Of a stretch of DNA of 64,000 nucleotides, positions 35,919 to 46,961 are shown in pieces. This DNA comes from Paraglaciecola sp. L1A13 (GTDB lineage Bacteria; Pseudomonadota; Gammaproteobacteria; Enterobacterales; Alteromonadaceae): the NCBI RefSeq assembly GCF_009796745.1, contig NZ_CP047024.1:1860001-1924000 (forward strand), in the 5' to 3' direction. The notes below the pieces were generated by a model. It was not told the DNA's origin. It saw nothing but the letters and a program-made list of their open reading frames with translations, and ran no database searches. The translations under genes and the position numbers were made by a program. Positions within the stretch are counted from its first letter, which is position 1; every line of letters starts with the position of its first letter.

Positions 35919-38900
35919 TTAATTTTGCTCATCTATAGGTGGTGTTCTGCGTATGGTAAATACCACCTCATGTTCTTGCTGATCATCCTTTAAGGGGATG
36001 ATAGGAGGTTGCAGTGCCACGTCATCCAGCGTCAAGCTTGTGTTTCCTTGCGTATCGTCTTCTCCTATCTGGTTGATAACGATGTGATACTGGGTCGTAC
36101 CGAAGCGATAATGAATTGAATATGTTTTCCAACTAGGAGGTATGCATGGTACAAGACGCAGTTGATTGCCTTCACGTTTAAGTCCAAGCAGAGATTCCAG
36201 TATTAGCCGGTATAACCACCCTGCAGAACCCGTGTACCAAGTCCAACCACCTCGACCTATGTGAGGCTCTACGGCATATACATCGGCAGCAACCACATAA
36301 GGTTCTGCTTTGTATATGGCGACTTGTTCCGCATCACTGCCGTGGTTGAGTGGGTTAATCAAGTCCATCAGTTCCCATGCACGTGTGCTGTTACCCTGTT
36401 CAGCAAAAGCCATGGTTGCCCAAATAGCCGCATGAGTGTATTGGCCCCCGTTTTCGCGTACACCAGGAACATAACCCTTAATGTAGCCTGGATTCATATC
36501 TGATTTGTCAAATGGCGGGTCTAACAATTGGATTAGTTTACTGTCACGGCGCACGAGATATTGGTCAAGTGATTGCATTGCTTGGCGCGTTCGTTCTGCG
36601 TCACCAGCGCCAGAAAGAACAGACCAGCTTTGAGCAATAGAATCGATGGTACATTGCGCATTAACGCTAGAACCTAATGGTGTTCCATCATCAAACCACG
36701 CACGGCGATACCATGCTCCGTCCCATGCGTGTTTAGCGATATTGATACGTAATTTTTTTGCTTCATCCAGGCAGTGTTTCGCAAAGTCAGGGTCATTATG
36801 CAGACGTGAGACAGCGGCGAATTCTTGCAATACTTTGTAAAGGAAGAATCCTAGCCAAACACTTTCACCTTTACCGTGGATCCCGACCAGACTCATGCCG
36901 TCATTCCAGTCGCCAGAACCCATTAGCGGTAGGCCCTTCTCTCCAAAGCGTAGCCCATGCACAATAGCCAGTACGCAATGCTGATAGAGACTAGATTGTT
37001 CGTGGCTGGTGGTGGGCAGATCGTAATAAGACTCTTCATCATCATTCAACGTACGCCCTTCAATAAACGAAACGGCCGTATTGAGTACGTCTGTGTCGCC
37101 GGTGCCGATTACATAACGGCAGGTAGCCAACGGAAGCCACAAATAATCGTCTGAGCAACGGGTTCGTACGCCTCGTCCAACGGGCGGATGCCACCAGTGT
37201 TGCACATCCCCTTCTGGGTATTGATGCCCTGCACACAACAACAAGTGTTGACGCAATATATCAGGCTGGGTATGCAGCAAGGCCATTGCATCCTGCAACT
37301 GGTCGCGGAAACCAATAGCGCCGCCACTTTGATAAAAGCCGCTACGGGCCCAAAAACGACAAGCTAGAGTTTGATACACCAGCCAGCCATTAGTTAGAAA
37401 ATTAATGGCTGGGTCGGGAGTATTTACTCGCACTGCATCAAGAGTGTCTCGCCAAAAGTGGTGAACGCTTTCTAACGCCTGCCGCGCGGACCCAGGCTGA
37501 CGAAGCTGTTGTGCCAGCGCACGTGTTTGTTCAATATCGCGTCCGGCACCCAAACGAAAAATGATGCTGCGTTCTTCACCGTCAGCCAGTTCAAAGGGGA
37601 CCTGGATTGCTCCGCAGGGGTCGAGCGCCGCACCCAAACGTCCCGACAGTTTTTCACGAGTCATCGCATCGGGGCGTCGTAGTGTGCCATTTCTGCCTAG
37701 AAACTCACTGCGGTCACCCGTCAGTGTGCGGGCCTTATCATCAACATCGAAAAAGGCTACCCGGCCACCAAATTCGGAGTTATATGCATTGCGCGCAAAT
37801 AAAGCGCCGCTGCTGGCGTCTATTTCTGTTACCACATGAAGGGCAGATTTTGAGCGTAAGTCACCGAGTACCCACTCTACGTAACCGGTGGCTGTTAGAC
37901 GTCGTTGACGGCCAGAACAATTACGTATTTTCAGCACCGAAAACTTCACAGCGGCTTCTAGGTCTACGTATATACATAGTTCAGATTGAATGCCGCCTTC
38001 GGTATGTTCAAAAATACTGTAACCAAAACCGTGACGAGTTACGTAAGGTGTGGCACCGCGGCTGGGCATGGGGGTTGGCGACCAGTAATAACCACTGTCT
38101 TCATCCCTCAGGTAGAATGCCTCGCCACCCGTTGCACCCACGCTGTCTTCACTCCAGGGTGTTAAGCGAAATTCATGGGCATTCTCACTCCAAGTATAAG
38201 CTAGGCCACTTTCTGCTACCACACTACCAAATTGGGCATTGGCCAGTACGTTCACCCATGGCAAGGGGGTTTGATTCGCCAACGTGGTGGTAATAATGTA
38301 TTCGCGACCGTCTTTGCAGAACCCACCCAAACCGTTACCTAACACCAGATCCCGTCTAGGTTTAGTCGGCTCCGTAGCCTGCTTTAATCTAAAAGTACGA
38401 GTGGGTATTAAGAGGGGCACTCGTTTTTCTCCCAAAGTGCGGCGGTTTACTTGTTCCGCTAGCGAGCCGCGGGTATCAATAATAATGGCGCGAGAAACGG
38501 CCTTTAGCAGGATGCGGTCTTCACTTGATATTTGTTCGCCGGAGCGCACGAAGATGCCGCCTGGTCGGTCGATGTAATGCGCTTCAGTGCCTGTGGACAC
38601 TAAGCCCATAATTTGGTCTTGCAGATGTTGCCGGTAACCAACTTGTTCTTCATTCCAGATAACCAGGTCAACCACTAAACCTTTTAAGCGCCAATAGGCA
38701 TGGCATTGGATCAGTTGTCGTGCTAGCGCAATGTGATTGCTAGAAGCAATTTTCAATAACACAATCGGCAGATCGCCGGAGATTGAATAACCCCACAAGC
38801 CAGACTGACCACGACAATTTTGTATTAACGTTGCGTTGTCAGCACGCAGTGCTGCGTTGGCATACAAAATCGACCCTGCGAGACGACGATAAAGATGTGC

Positions 38901-41900
38901 ATCAGCTTCGCTGGCATTAATCTGACGCAATGTCACGCCACTATGAGTCCAAGCCAAATCGAGCACGCGGTCGGTTAGATGGCGATCTTGGTATTTAGCA
39001 ATTAGTGACAGACAGTCTGCGCGACTGTCGGCCATACCAGTAATCAGATCCAGGGTAACTGTCTTACCGGGCTCCAAGGTTACTGGGCAACGTATGGCAA
39101 CCACAGGGTCGAGTACCGAGCCCTCGCTACCATCTAAATCGCCTGGCGTAACCAAAGCCAGTGGTGATACCAGTGTGCGTCCACGACCGATAAACTGCAT
39201 GCGGTCGGTCGTACTTGAAATAGTTCCAACTTGCCCCCCCCCGCCATTTTCGTGGGCCGTCAGTAAGTGAAACATCCAAGGCGTTTTTTCATCAGCCGAA
39301 CGGGCTCGTCGGGTGCACAATATTGCATGACCTCCATCAATAATTTCAGTCTGTACAAACAAATTGCTAAATGAAGGCTGGGTAATATCAGCTGCAGGTA
39401 ATGCCATCACCACTTCGGCATAGGTGGTGAGATCAAGGGTACGGCGATTATTTGAGTGATTGCTCAGGCGAACCCTGCGTAGTTCGATATCGTCTTCCGG
39501 TGAAACCACAATTTCACTATAGGTTTCGATGTCTTGATCACTGCGTCGAAATTCAGCGCGCCCTTCTGAAAAAAATGCGCTATAAGTCTGGGCCGACTTG
39601 AGCGTAGGTTGATGGGTGGCTGACCAAAATTCGCCATTGGCGGTATCCCGTACATATATAAAAGTACCCCAATTGTCGCAGGTAGGATCTTCACGCCAAC
39701 GGGTTACGGCTAAATTTTGCCAGCGACTGTAACCACCACCTGCATTGGTAAGCATCACGTGGTAACGGCCATTTGATAATAGCTGCACTTCTGGCGTCGG
39801 TGTCTCAGGAGAAATAGGGATATTCACCAACTCTTTTTCATGATCAAACAGCGCGCCACTTTCAGCATGTTGGTCAACGTGAGGTTGGAAGACCGATGTT
39901 TTAGGCACCCTTTCTTGTAACAGCAACAACGTGGATTGCAACAAGGGGTCAGATTCAAAGCGATGCTGCATAGGACGGTTTAACAATTGATAAGCCAGTG
40001 CGAGTAGACTCATACCTTGATGATGGGCCATAAAGGAATGGATCACTTCGCTGGTTTGACCCCGAGGTAACCGAGATGGAGTGTAGTCGACGGCTTCGTA
40101 CAAACCATAGTGACCTTCCATTCCACTGGCCGCTAAGTCTTGCATATTTTCACAGGCAGCTTCTGGCGCCACCATCAACGCTAAGACCGACGCATAGGGT
40201 GCAATAACCAAATCTTCGGACAGACCTCGTTTAAGACCAAGACCAGGTACGCCAAAGGCGTGGTATTGATAATTAAGATTGGCGTCAACTGTGTTATAAG
40301 CAGATTCTGACACGCCCCAAGGGGTCGTGCGTAACTTACCGTAGGCAATTTGTCGGGCTACAGCGGCGTGACTCGTCTGGTCCAGTAAGGTACCAGTGTA
40401 GCTGGGCATAACGAGCATTGGCATCAGATACTCGAACATTGAGCCGCTCCATGATACAAGCACCGGATCGCCACCTGCGGTGGTTTGCAAACGACTAAGA
40501 GCAAACCAACTTTCTTGTGGTATTTGGCCTTGGGCAATTGCGATGAATGTCCCTAAACGCGCTTCCGAAGCGAGTAAATCATAGAAACTAGTATCCCGGC
40601 GTTTTTCGTCTACGTTATAGCCAATTGCCAACATATGGCGGGTGCTGTCATACAAAAATGCGTATTCCATGGCCGCAAACTCAAATGCTTTTTGTGCCAG
40701 TTGTTCGCACAATATAATGCGTTTCTTAGCCTGTTCAGCACCCGCTTGTGTTTTCTCACGTAAGGCTAAAAGCCATGTTTTTTCTGTCGCTGACGACACT
40801 GAAGATAAGCATTTATCGATAGCGACTAAATTGGTATTCGTGTTTGTTATCAACTGTTGTAGGGTGGGAATATCACTTTCTTGGGTCAATGATGCTGCAA
40901 ATGATGCCAAACTTATTGGCGCGTCAGGTAGTGTCAGCCAAGGCAGCAGTAAGTGCAATTCTTGCAGCGCTGCATAACTTTGCGCATGTAAGTCGACTGC
41001 CCAGTGAGTTTCTTGAGTATAGATTTGAACAACCTCTTCGATTTGGAAACAATCGGCCAATACTTTTGCACAACCTGTTAACTGAGTTAGCTGTGTCACG
41101 ACCTCGAAAAGGCTTAATGGTACTTTTCCTTCGGGATTGGTTAGTAAAGTGCGCATAGATTGAAGTGCAGTCAATATGACTTGCGTGTCGACCCTTTGTG
41201 GTTTGTTTATCTGTGTATCTAACGGTAAGGAGGTCGAAGATCCCTGCTGGCGGTCTGCAAAGCACGTAGCCATAATATCAACCGTGGTAAAAAGCCCGTC
41301 AAAAAAGCGCGGATGCAAAATACGTTGCTGTGGTAATTCCTGCAAGGCCGCACGCAGTGTCAACAGATGTCCGGCCATGTTGCCGCTGTCTACCGACGAA
41401 ATATAACGCGGTGGCAGAGGGAGCAGCGTCTGAGTGTCGTACCAGTTGTAAAAATGTCCTTCATGACGCGCTAGTCTATCCAGAGTCCCAAAGCAATTGT
41501 CAGTGCGTCGTAGTAAATCTGAGATTGGGATAAAGCCAAAATCATAGGCGCTAACGTTAGCCAGTAATGACAGGCCAATATTGGTTGGGGAGGTGCGATG
41601 AGCCGTCACCGGACCAGGTTGTTCTTGATAATTGTCTGGGATCAACCAGTGGTCTTCTGCGGTGCTAAAGTGGTCGAAATAGGCCCAGGTCTTACGGGCA
41701 ATCCGTTTTAGAAACGTCTTATTTTTAGGGCTAAGAGTGGGCTCTGCATCAAGTTGAGGCTCACTTAACCACCAAACAATCATGGGGCTCATAAACCATA
41801 GCAATAGAATAGGCAGTGAAGCTAATAAGTTGTTTTGGTGTAACGAATCGGCTTGCAGCCATATCAAGCCGCTGGCTATTACGACTGCGATGCATGGAGC

Positions 41901-44825
41901 TGCCCACATGGTGCAATACGAAGCCAAAATTCCGTCTGTATACTGAAGCGATTTGTGGTCGGCTACATGCCATTCGAGCAACCGCCGACGGGTAAGAAAC
42001 ATACGGCCAAGACTACGAATAATGGCCGTCATGTTGAATATGGCTTCGTATGGCAAACAGGCTAAGCGAAATCCAACTTGGGTAATCTGCTGCCCGACAT
42101 CTTTTAGTACGCTATGCAGGTGATGATAAAGCAACATTTCAGCCGGTTTACGCCAAGCGGCAAGCAGGCCGGTCAACACAGGCGGAAGCAAGAAAATAGT
42201 GATGATAGCGAGCGTCCATAGAAGGGGCGAGGATATCCACCACCAACCCATGGAAAAAAGCAGTAAGAAGGCTAAAGGTTCGATGCTGCGGCGCAGATTG
42301 TCAAATATTTTCCAGCGAGACAGTGAGGATAATGGATTGCGACATTTTTTCCCCTGTGCATTTGGGACCCAGGGCAGCAGCCAATGAGCAATTTGCCAGT
42401 CACCGCGGATCCAGCGTTCGCGTCGGCACATGTCGACGTCATAGCGATTGGGATATTGCTCGTATAAATGTACATCACTGAGTAAACCTGAGCGTGCGTA
42501 GCAACCTTCCAGTAAATCGTGGCTGAGTATCAGATTTTCAGGTAAACAATTGTTCAATGTTTGTTCAAACGCATCCACATCGTAAATACCTTTACCGATA
42601 TATGAACCTTCAGCGAACACATCCTGATATACGTTTGATACCGATCGTGTATAGGGATCAATACCGGGCTCTTCACCGCATAACTGCGCATAACGTGAAA
42701 GGTTCTGCCCAGATAGACTGGCCGCCATACGAGGTTGTAAAATGCCGTATCCTGCAATGACGCGTAGCTTATTTGTACCAAAACGAGGTTGATTAAGTGG
42801 GTGTGCCATGGCGCCGACTAGTTGGCGCGCACAGTCGCGAGGCAGTTGTGTATCGGTATCCAAAGTAATGACATATTTGACATGGGAAAGCGTTGAAATG
42901 TTACCGACAATTGTTGAGAATCGCTCAGCATGTTGTCCGCGAAGTAGGGCATTAAGATCGCTTAGTTTTCCTCGTTTACGTTCGTGTCCCATCCAAAGCT
43001 GTTCTTGGTTATTCCAACATCGAGGACGATGGAGTAAAAAAAAGCGATCTCTTAGCTGTGAGGCGGACTTTACTTGTAGATTGGGCCGAGTGTGTTCAGG
43101 GTATTTAGCATTGAGGTGTTCGATGCCGTTGCACATCAGTTTGAGTAGCGCTTCGTCTTCAGGCTGATTTTGCTGCGGTGCGTCCTGGAAATCCGTAAGC
43201 AGTGCAAAATGCAAATGTTCATCGCGATTGCCTAGAAAACGCACTTCCAGTACTTCCAACAATTGTTCGATGTTTTTAGCACTGCTTAACATGGTGGGTA
43301 TGACTACTAGAGTCTGCATGTCAGACGGCAAGCCCTTGGCGTAATCCATGCGCGGCAAGCGCTGTGGCTCTATCAAGAGGGTGGCCATCCAATTCACCAA
43401 TGCAGAGGATAATTGACTCGCGCCCAACAAGGTAAATATCGTGAGCAATATAAAGCGCCAACTTGTGATGTCTTGTTGATTAGCTAATACCAGTATGCCG
43501 GCGGTGACTAAAAGCGTTAGGGATAGGATAGAGCCAAGATATAGACACAATGGCATCCGCCGAGCTAGGGAGCGCAGCTTGGTGAACACTGTAGTGTGCG
43601 AATTGATGATATCTTCTAACTGCGTTATTCCCCGGTCAATCAAATAGTAACCAACGTGTGCTTGTGGATGGGGGCGGGCCGTGTTTGCAACATCATTGTT
43701 TTTACTCTTGGAGTTGACGGCTTGTTGGGCTAATTGCAGCGCGCTTTGGGCGATGTCTATTTCGGATAAAGGACTGCGTTTGGCTAGCCTGTCGACCGCC
43801 TGTCGATAACTATCCCGAGTGGCAAAATCCATGGCGTTATATAAACCGTCAGCATCTTGGCGCAATATTTTCTCGACATTACTATTGTCTTCAACAAAAT
43901 TACGCCAGTCCATTGCTGTCAGCCAGCGAAGGCTACCAATAGTGTTACTAATGGATACTTGGTCAGCAGCTTGTTGCTGATTTTCGATTTGAACTAACTG
44001 TTCAATGGTTAGGCTAGATTCCGCTAGTTGCTGTTCAATCCACGTCAATGGCAGTGCTAAAGCGGGACCATGTCCTTGCAGTTGACGTGTTAGTTCGGCT
44101 ACAAACGCGCTTTCCATTGGTGGATCAGAACGCGCCATGTCGGCTATGACAAGGATCAGGCTTTTAGGATCATGTTCAGCTGTTTCCAGCATTTGATTAG
44201 CCCATTTTTCGGCTAAATTCAGATATTGACGGGCAATGGTAATACGGGCACTAACGCGGCGTAAATTTTCAATTAGGGCCAACCTTAGCATAATGGGGAT
44301 CGCCCACAATTCTCCTAGCGTGAGAGGCGTTACTGTTTGATAAGCTGCCACAAAATGCTCTAGGGTTTCAGAATCCACGCGTCCGTCACCATGAGAAATA
44401 ACATTTAGTGCTATGTCATATACACGAGGTAAGCCTGAGGATGTGCCTTGTGCCAAACGAGGTAGTTCACGGCTATAGCCCTTAGGTAAATGATGGCGTG
44501 CTGTGCGGATCTGCTCTTCGATTAGGTAAAAATTGTCGAGCAACCATTCGCCTGATGGAGAGATACGTTGTTTAGCCTTCACTGCAAGTGTCAGCAACCG
44601 GTTGGTTGATATAAGTACCTGTTCGTTTTCGTCTAGCCTTTTAAGCAAATGATCGCGCGTGTTGGAGGAATCCAATACATGAGTTTCTGCCAGAAGAATT
44701 GCGTGTTGCGCCATTTGATAGGTGCTTAAAAGCTCCGCTCTAAGAGGCGTTTGTTCTTGTATCATCGTTGATTTAAACCAGAGAAAATGACGAAGAAAAC
44801 CTGTGAACCGCATACGTAAATTCAT
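35919..44825 (-). CDS. ndvB: Cyclic beta-1,2-glucan synthase (NdvB/ChvB-type)
   Basis: 2968 residues, the size of the family's giants. Order seen: N-terminal region, transmembrane pair near 425-490, a GT84 transferase with the LDTDTQLPRD acidic motif near 655 and RRERWIRGDW near 805, more membrane helices to about 1050, a glucoamylase-like domain starting near 1095 (DFGFIPISDLLRR, FYNWYDTQTL), then two GH94-like halves, with YGY-type blocks near 1680 and 2160 and the phosphorylase catalytic region GSGDWNDGM near 2635. It makes periplasmic cyclic glucan used in osmotic adaptation and, in rhizobia, host interaction. It is rarely noted in Alteromonadales. The start at 44825 has only a weak ribosome site. 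Confidence 0.95.
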   Translation of the reverse strand: MNLRMRFTGFLRHFLWFKSTMIQEQTPLRAELLSTYQMAQHAILLAETHVLDSSNTRDHLLKRLDENEQVLISTNRLLTLAVKAKQRISPSGEWLLDNFYLIEEQIRTARHHLPKGYSRELPRLAQGTSSGLPRVYDIALNVISHGDGRVDSETLEHFVAAYQTVTPLTLGELWAIPIMLRLALIENLRRVSARITIARQYLNLAEKWANQMLETAEHDPKSLILVIADMARSDPPMESAFVAELTRQLQGHGPALALPLTWIEQQLAESSLTIEQLVQIENQQQAADQVSISNTIGSLRWLTAMDWRNFVEDNSNVEKILRQDADGLYNAMDFATRDSYRQAVDRLAKRSPLSEIDIAQSALQLAQQAVNSKSKNNDVANTARPHPQAHVGYYLIDRGITQLEDIINSHTTVFTKLRSLARRMPLCLYLGSILSLTLLVTAGILVLANQQDITSWRFILLTIFTLLGASQLSSALVNWMATLLIEPQRLPRMDYAKGLPSDMQTLVVIPTMLSSAKNIEQLLEVLEVRFLGNRDEHLHFALLTDFQDAPQQNQPEDEALLKLMCNGIEHLNAKYPEHTRPNLQVKSASQLRDRFFLLHRPRCWNNQEQLWMGHERKRGKLSDLNALLRGQHAERFSTIVGNISTLSHVKYVITLDTDTQLPRDCARQLVGAMAHPLNQPRFGTNKLRVIAGYGILQPRMAASLSGQNLSRYAQLCGEEPGIDPYTRSVSNVYQDVFAEGSYIGKGIYDVDAFEQTLNNCLPENLILSHDLLEGCYARSGLLSDVHLYEQYPNRYDVDMCRRERWIRGDWQIAHWLLPWVPNAQGKKCRNPLSSLSRWKIFDNLRRSIEPLAFLLLFSMGWWWISSPLLWTLAIITIFLLPPVLTGLLAAWRKPAEMLLYHHLHSVLKDVGQQITQVGFRLACLPYEAIFNMTAIIRSLGRMFLTRRRLLEWHVADHKSLQYTDGILASYCTMWAAPCIAVVIASGLIWLQADSLHQNNLLASLPILLLWFMSPMIVWWLSEPQLDAEPTLSPKNKTFLKRIARKTWAYFDHFSTAEDHWLIPDNYQEQPGPVTAHRTSPTNIGLSLLANVSAYDFGFIPISDLLRRTDNCFGTLDRLARHEGHFYNWYDTQTLLPLPPRYISSVDSGNMAGHLLTLRAALQELPQQRILHPRFFDGLFTTVDIMATCFADRQQGSSTSLPLDTQINKPQRVDTQVILTALQSMRTLLTNPEGKVPLSLFEVVTQLTQLTGCAKVLADCFQIEEVVQIYTQETHWAVDLHAQSYAALQELHLLLPWLTLPDAPISLASFAASLTQESDIPTLQQLITNTNTNLVAIDKCLSSVSSATEKTWLLALREKTQAGAEQAKKRIILCEQLAQKAFEFAAMEYAFLYDSTRHMLAIGYNVDEKRRDTSFYDLLASEARLGTFIAIAQGQIPQESWFALSRLQTTAGGDPVLVSWSGSMFEYLMPMLVMPSYTGTLLDQTSHAAVARQIAYGKLRTTPWGVSESAYNTVDANLNYQYHAFGVPGLGLKRGLSEDLVIAPYASVLALMVAPEAACENMQDLAASGMEGHYGLYEAVDYTPSRLPRGQTSEVIHSFMAHHQGMSLLALAYQLLNRPMQHRFESDPLLQSTLLLLQERVPKTSVFQPHVDQHAESGALFDHEKELVNIPISPETPTPEVQLLSNGRYHVMLTNAGGGYSRWQNLAVTRWREDPTCDNWGTFIYVRDTANGEFWSATHQPTLKSAQTYSAFFSEGRAEFRRSDQDIETYSEIVVSPEDDIELRRVRLSNHSNNRRTLDLTTYAEVVMALPAADITQPSFSNLFVQTEIIDGGHAILCTRRARSADEKTPWMFHLLTAHENGGGGQVGTISSTTDRMQFIGRGRTLVSPLALVTPGDLDGSEGSVLDPVVAIRCPVTLEPGKTVTLDLITGMADSRADCLSLIAKYQDRHLTDRVLDLAWTHSGVTLRQINASEADAHLYRRLAGSILYANAALRADNATLIQNCRGQSGLWGYSISGDLPIVLLKIASSNHIALARQLIQCHAYWRLKGLVVDLVIWNEEQVGYRQHLQDQIMGLVSTGTEAHYIDRPGGIFVRSGEQISSEDRILLKAVSRAIIIDTRGSLAEQVNRRTLGEKRVPLLIPTRTFRLKQATEPTKPRRDLVLGNGLGGFCKDGREYIITTTLANQTPLPWVNVLANAQFGSVVAESGLAYTWSENAHEFRLTPWSEDSVGATGGEAFYLRDEDSGYYWSPTPMPSRGATPYVTRHGFGYSIFEHTEGGIQSELCIYVDLEAAVKFSVLKIRNCSGRQRRLTATGYVEWVLGDLRSKSALHVVTEIDASSGALFARNAYNSEFGGRVAFFDVDDKARTLTGDRSEFLGRNGTLRRPDAMTREKLSGRLGAALDPCGAIQVPFELADGEERSIIFRLGAGRDIEQTRALAQQLRQPGSARQALESVHHFWRDTLDAVRVNTPDPAINFLTNGWLVYQTLACRFWARSGFYQSGGAIGFRDQLQDAMALLHTQPDILRQHLLLCAGHQYPEGDVQHWWHPPVGRGVRTRCSDDYLWLPLATCRYVIGTGDTDVLNTAVSFIEGRTLNDDEESYYDLPTTSHEQSSLYQHCVLAIVHGLRFGEKGLPLMGSGDWNDGMSLVGIHGKGESVWLGFFLYKVLQEFAAVSRLHNDPDFAKHCLDEAKKLRINIAKHAWDGAWYRRAWFDDGTPLGSSVNAQCTIDSIAQSWSVLSGAGDAERTRQAMQSLDQYLVRRDSKLIQLLDPPFDKSDMNPGYIKGYVPGVRENGGQYTHAAIWATMAFAEQGNSTRAWELMDLINPLNHGSDAEQVAIYKAEPYVVAADVYAVEPHIGRGGWTWYTGSAGWLYRLILESLLGLKREGNQLRLVPCIPPSWKTYSIHYRFGTTQYHIVINQIGEDDTQGNTSLTLDDVALQPPIIPLKDDQQEHEVVFTIRRTPPIDEQN

Positions 44826-45480
44826 TGGAACCGCTTATGGTGAATGAGCAGGGTAATAATTGAATGGCTCATCAAAACAGACAAAGGAGGCTCCGCTTCA
44901 AGACATAAAATATGAGCGAAGGCGTAAATATTTAGAAATGAACTAGCTACCGATAAAATACCTTGTTGAGTATAAAACTTGGCAAACGGTTGGTCGGTTC
45001 GTTAGCACACATTGTCAATAATCAGCATGCTATTTTTGCCAATTAGAGAATGCTGTTAGCGAAGTATGTAAGGGCGGTTAGTGCACACGTTAGCGTTCGG
45101 GACTAAATGTTAGTGAAACGTCGGGCAAATATTCAAAGTCAGCCGTAAAACTAATGGCCGCATATTTGAGCCCATCAATAAAAAACCGCTTTTTTTAAAG
45201 GTGATGGGTATTGCAGTCGTATCTATTTTGTTGAGATAGCGTTTTGAAAACAGCGAATTTTTTTTGCCAATTCGATAGCTAGAACGAATTCATGCAGATT
45301 TTTATCTTCATTTCCATGTATTAACAATATCCATAGGCTCGCCAATGACGCTTAGCGGATTGTCCGCAGCCCAAAGTATGTGGGATAGCGCACATATCAT
45401 CTTGGACAAATTTGTTAGCGTCATCTTTGTCGCAAGGCACCAAGTTAGTGTCTTAATAAATAAAGGATGTATAGATTAAA
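44826..45480. other. Intergenic region upstream of ndvB and of the 74-residue gene
   Basis: 655 bp between divergent genes; both promoters must lie here. No clear operator, RNA or small gene was recognised. AAAGGATG near 45465 serves the next gene. Confidence 0.5.
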
Positions 45481-45705
45481 ATGACAAGCCAAAACCTCAA
45501 TAAGACAAGTAGTCAACGATATATTTATGCTGACTTAGACCAGGAAGTTAACCCGTATTGGCCAAAAGCACAGGTTACTCAAGTTTTACCGACTCGTGCA
45601 TCCACGAACAGCATACTTGAACCTGAACATCTTATATTTCCAAATACCGATATACCGCTGCACAAATCAATTTTTACGCGCATGATGGCACTATTTAAAC
45701 CGTAA
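45481..45705 (+). CDS. Hypothetical protein of 74 residues
   Basis: Starts at ATG 45481 behind AAAGGATG. Polar, without signal peptide or membrane helix; it contains DLDQEVNPYWPKAQVTQVLP and ends in a basic IFTRMMALFKP. No family recognised. It lies 17 bp before the Crp/Fnr gene and is likely cotranscribed. Confidence 0.55.
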   Translation: MTSQNLNKTSSQRYIYADLDQEVNPYWPKAQVTQVLPTRASTNSILEPEHLIFPNTDIPLHKSIFTRMMALFKP

Positions 45706-45722
45706 AAGGAAATAGATCGGCA

Positions 45723-46424
45723 ATGGAGCGTTTAAAAAACAAGTTACTTAACGCCATATCACTTGATGCGCAGCAGCGGATCTTCCCCCATCTGAAACTG
45801 GTCAATCTACCCTTAGGAAAAGTCATCTATGAGGCCAGTGAAAAATTGGATTATGTATATTTTCCAACCGATAGTATTGTTTCTTTATTGTATGTTATGG
45901 CTGACGGGTCGTCTGCTGAAATTTCCGTCATTGGAAATGAAGGGCTCGTTGGTATCGCGGTGTTTATGGGTGGTGAGAGCACACCTAGCCGCGCGGTAGT
46001 GCAAAGCGCAGGATCGGCCTATCGATTACCGTCAGTTGAATTGCGTAGTGAATTTAATAGTCATTCTGATATACGTATGTTGCTGCTACGTTATACTCAG
46101 TCGCTGATTACCCAAATGGCGCAAACGGCAGTCTGTAATCGTCACCATAGTATTGATCAGCAACTTTGCCGCTGGCTGCTATTATCTCTCGATCGCTTAC
46201 CCAGCAATAATCTTATAATGACTCAAGAGCTGATCGCAAACATGTTGGGAGTGAGGCGTGAAGGGGTGACAGAAGCTGCCGGAAAACTTCAAAAACTTGG
46301 CATTATTACCTATAAACGCGGTCATATTAGCGTAATCGATCGAGCTCGCTTAGAAGACCATTCCTGTGAGTGTTACCAAGTGGTTAAAAGTGAAACTGAT
46401 CGATTAGAATCTTATATACGATAA
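45723..46424 (+). CDS. Crp/Fnr-family transcriptional regulator
   Basis: 233 residues. The cyclic-nucleotide-binding fold spans about residues 20-140 (GKVIYEASEKLDYVYFPTDS, VIGNEGLVGIAVFMGG), and the winged helix is LIANMLGVRREGVTEAAGKL then GIITYKRGHISVIDR. No Cys cluster of FNR type and the phosphate-binding residues of CRP are not evident, so the signal is unknown. It sits next to ndvB and could control it. Confidence 0.9.
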   Translation: MERLKNKLLNAISLDAQQRIFPHLKLVNLPLGKVIYEASEKLDYVYFPTDSIVSLLYVMADGSSAEISVIGNEGLVGIAVFMGGESTPSRAVVQSAGSAYRLPSVELRSEFNSHSDIRMLLLRYTQSLITQMAQTAVCNRHHSIDQQLCRWLLLSLDRLPSNNLIMTQELIANMLGVRREGVTEAAGKLQKLGIITYKRGHISVIDRARLEDHSCECYQVVKSETDRLESYIR

Positions 46425-46556
46425 AAAGTCTGATTTAATAAATTCCTTTCTATTTGCTAAACGTGAATATGGCGTACCTTACTTGGCTTCGAACCGCTGG
46501 TATTCTACATAAACATAGTAATCGTAGAAATCTTAAGCTCTACTTTTGCAAGCTGC

Positions 46557-46796
46557 CTAGTGCCTTAACGTAATACGTTTAATAGGTTCTTTCCACTGTC
46601 TGGATATTGAATTTCTGTATGCGTTTTTTAGTCCAGCATATGCTTCAGAAATCTCTCTAAACAAGTTGTCGCTATTTAACTGGGTAGAGACGTCGGGGTG
46701 GTATTTGCGTGCTAGTCTGCGATAAGACTGCTTAATCTCATGTGCAGACGCGCTGAGTTTAACGTCAAGGGTCCGGCAATATTCATTGAATTGCAT
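46557..46796 (-). CDS. Short J-domain (DnaJ-like) protein
   Basis: 79 residues from ATG 46796, selected by GGAG 7 bp upstream; a TTG at 46808 would add four residues. The J domain fills most of the protein and has the HPD motif in RRLARKYHPDVS, which stimulates DnaK ATPase. No Gly/Phe or zinc region follows, so it is a stand-alone J protein. It is close to the BON-domain gene on the same strand. Confidence 0.85.
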   Translation of the reverse strand: MQFNEYCRTLDVKLSASAHEIKQSYRRLARKYHPDVSTQLNSDNLFREISEAYAGLKNAYRNSISRQWKEPIKRITLRH

Positions 46797-46961
46797 ATTA
46801 ATCTCCAATCAAAAATAGTTGGTTTTTATTACTATGAAAATTTCATCGCCATGGTCATTGTTATTTAAAAGATAGCATTGCGAGCATGCTGTCTTTGCTA
46901 AATGACAAAAAAACGTGCGGTATAAGGCCTCGTAAAACGGCTTTAAATAGCAGTCATCGGT

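Noticed and set aside
37607..38293. Long plus-strand frame of 228 codons opposite ndvB
   Set aside because: Antisense shadow of the large coding sequence; no family, signal or ribosome site.
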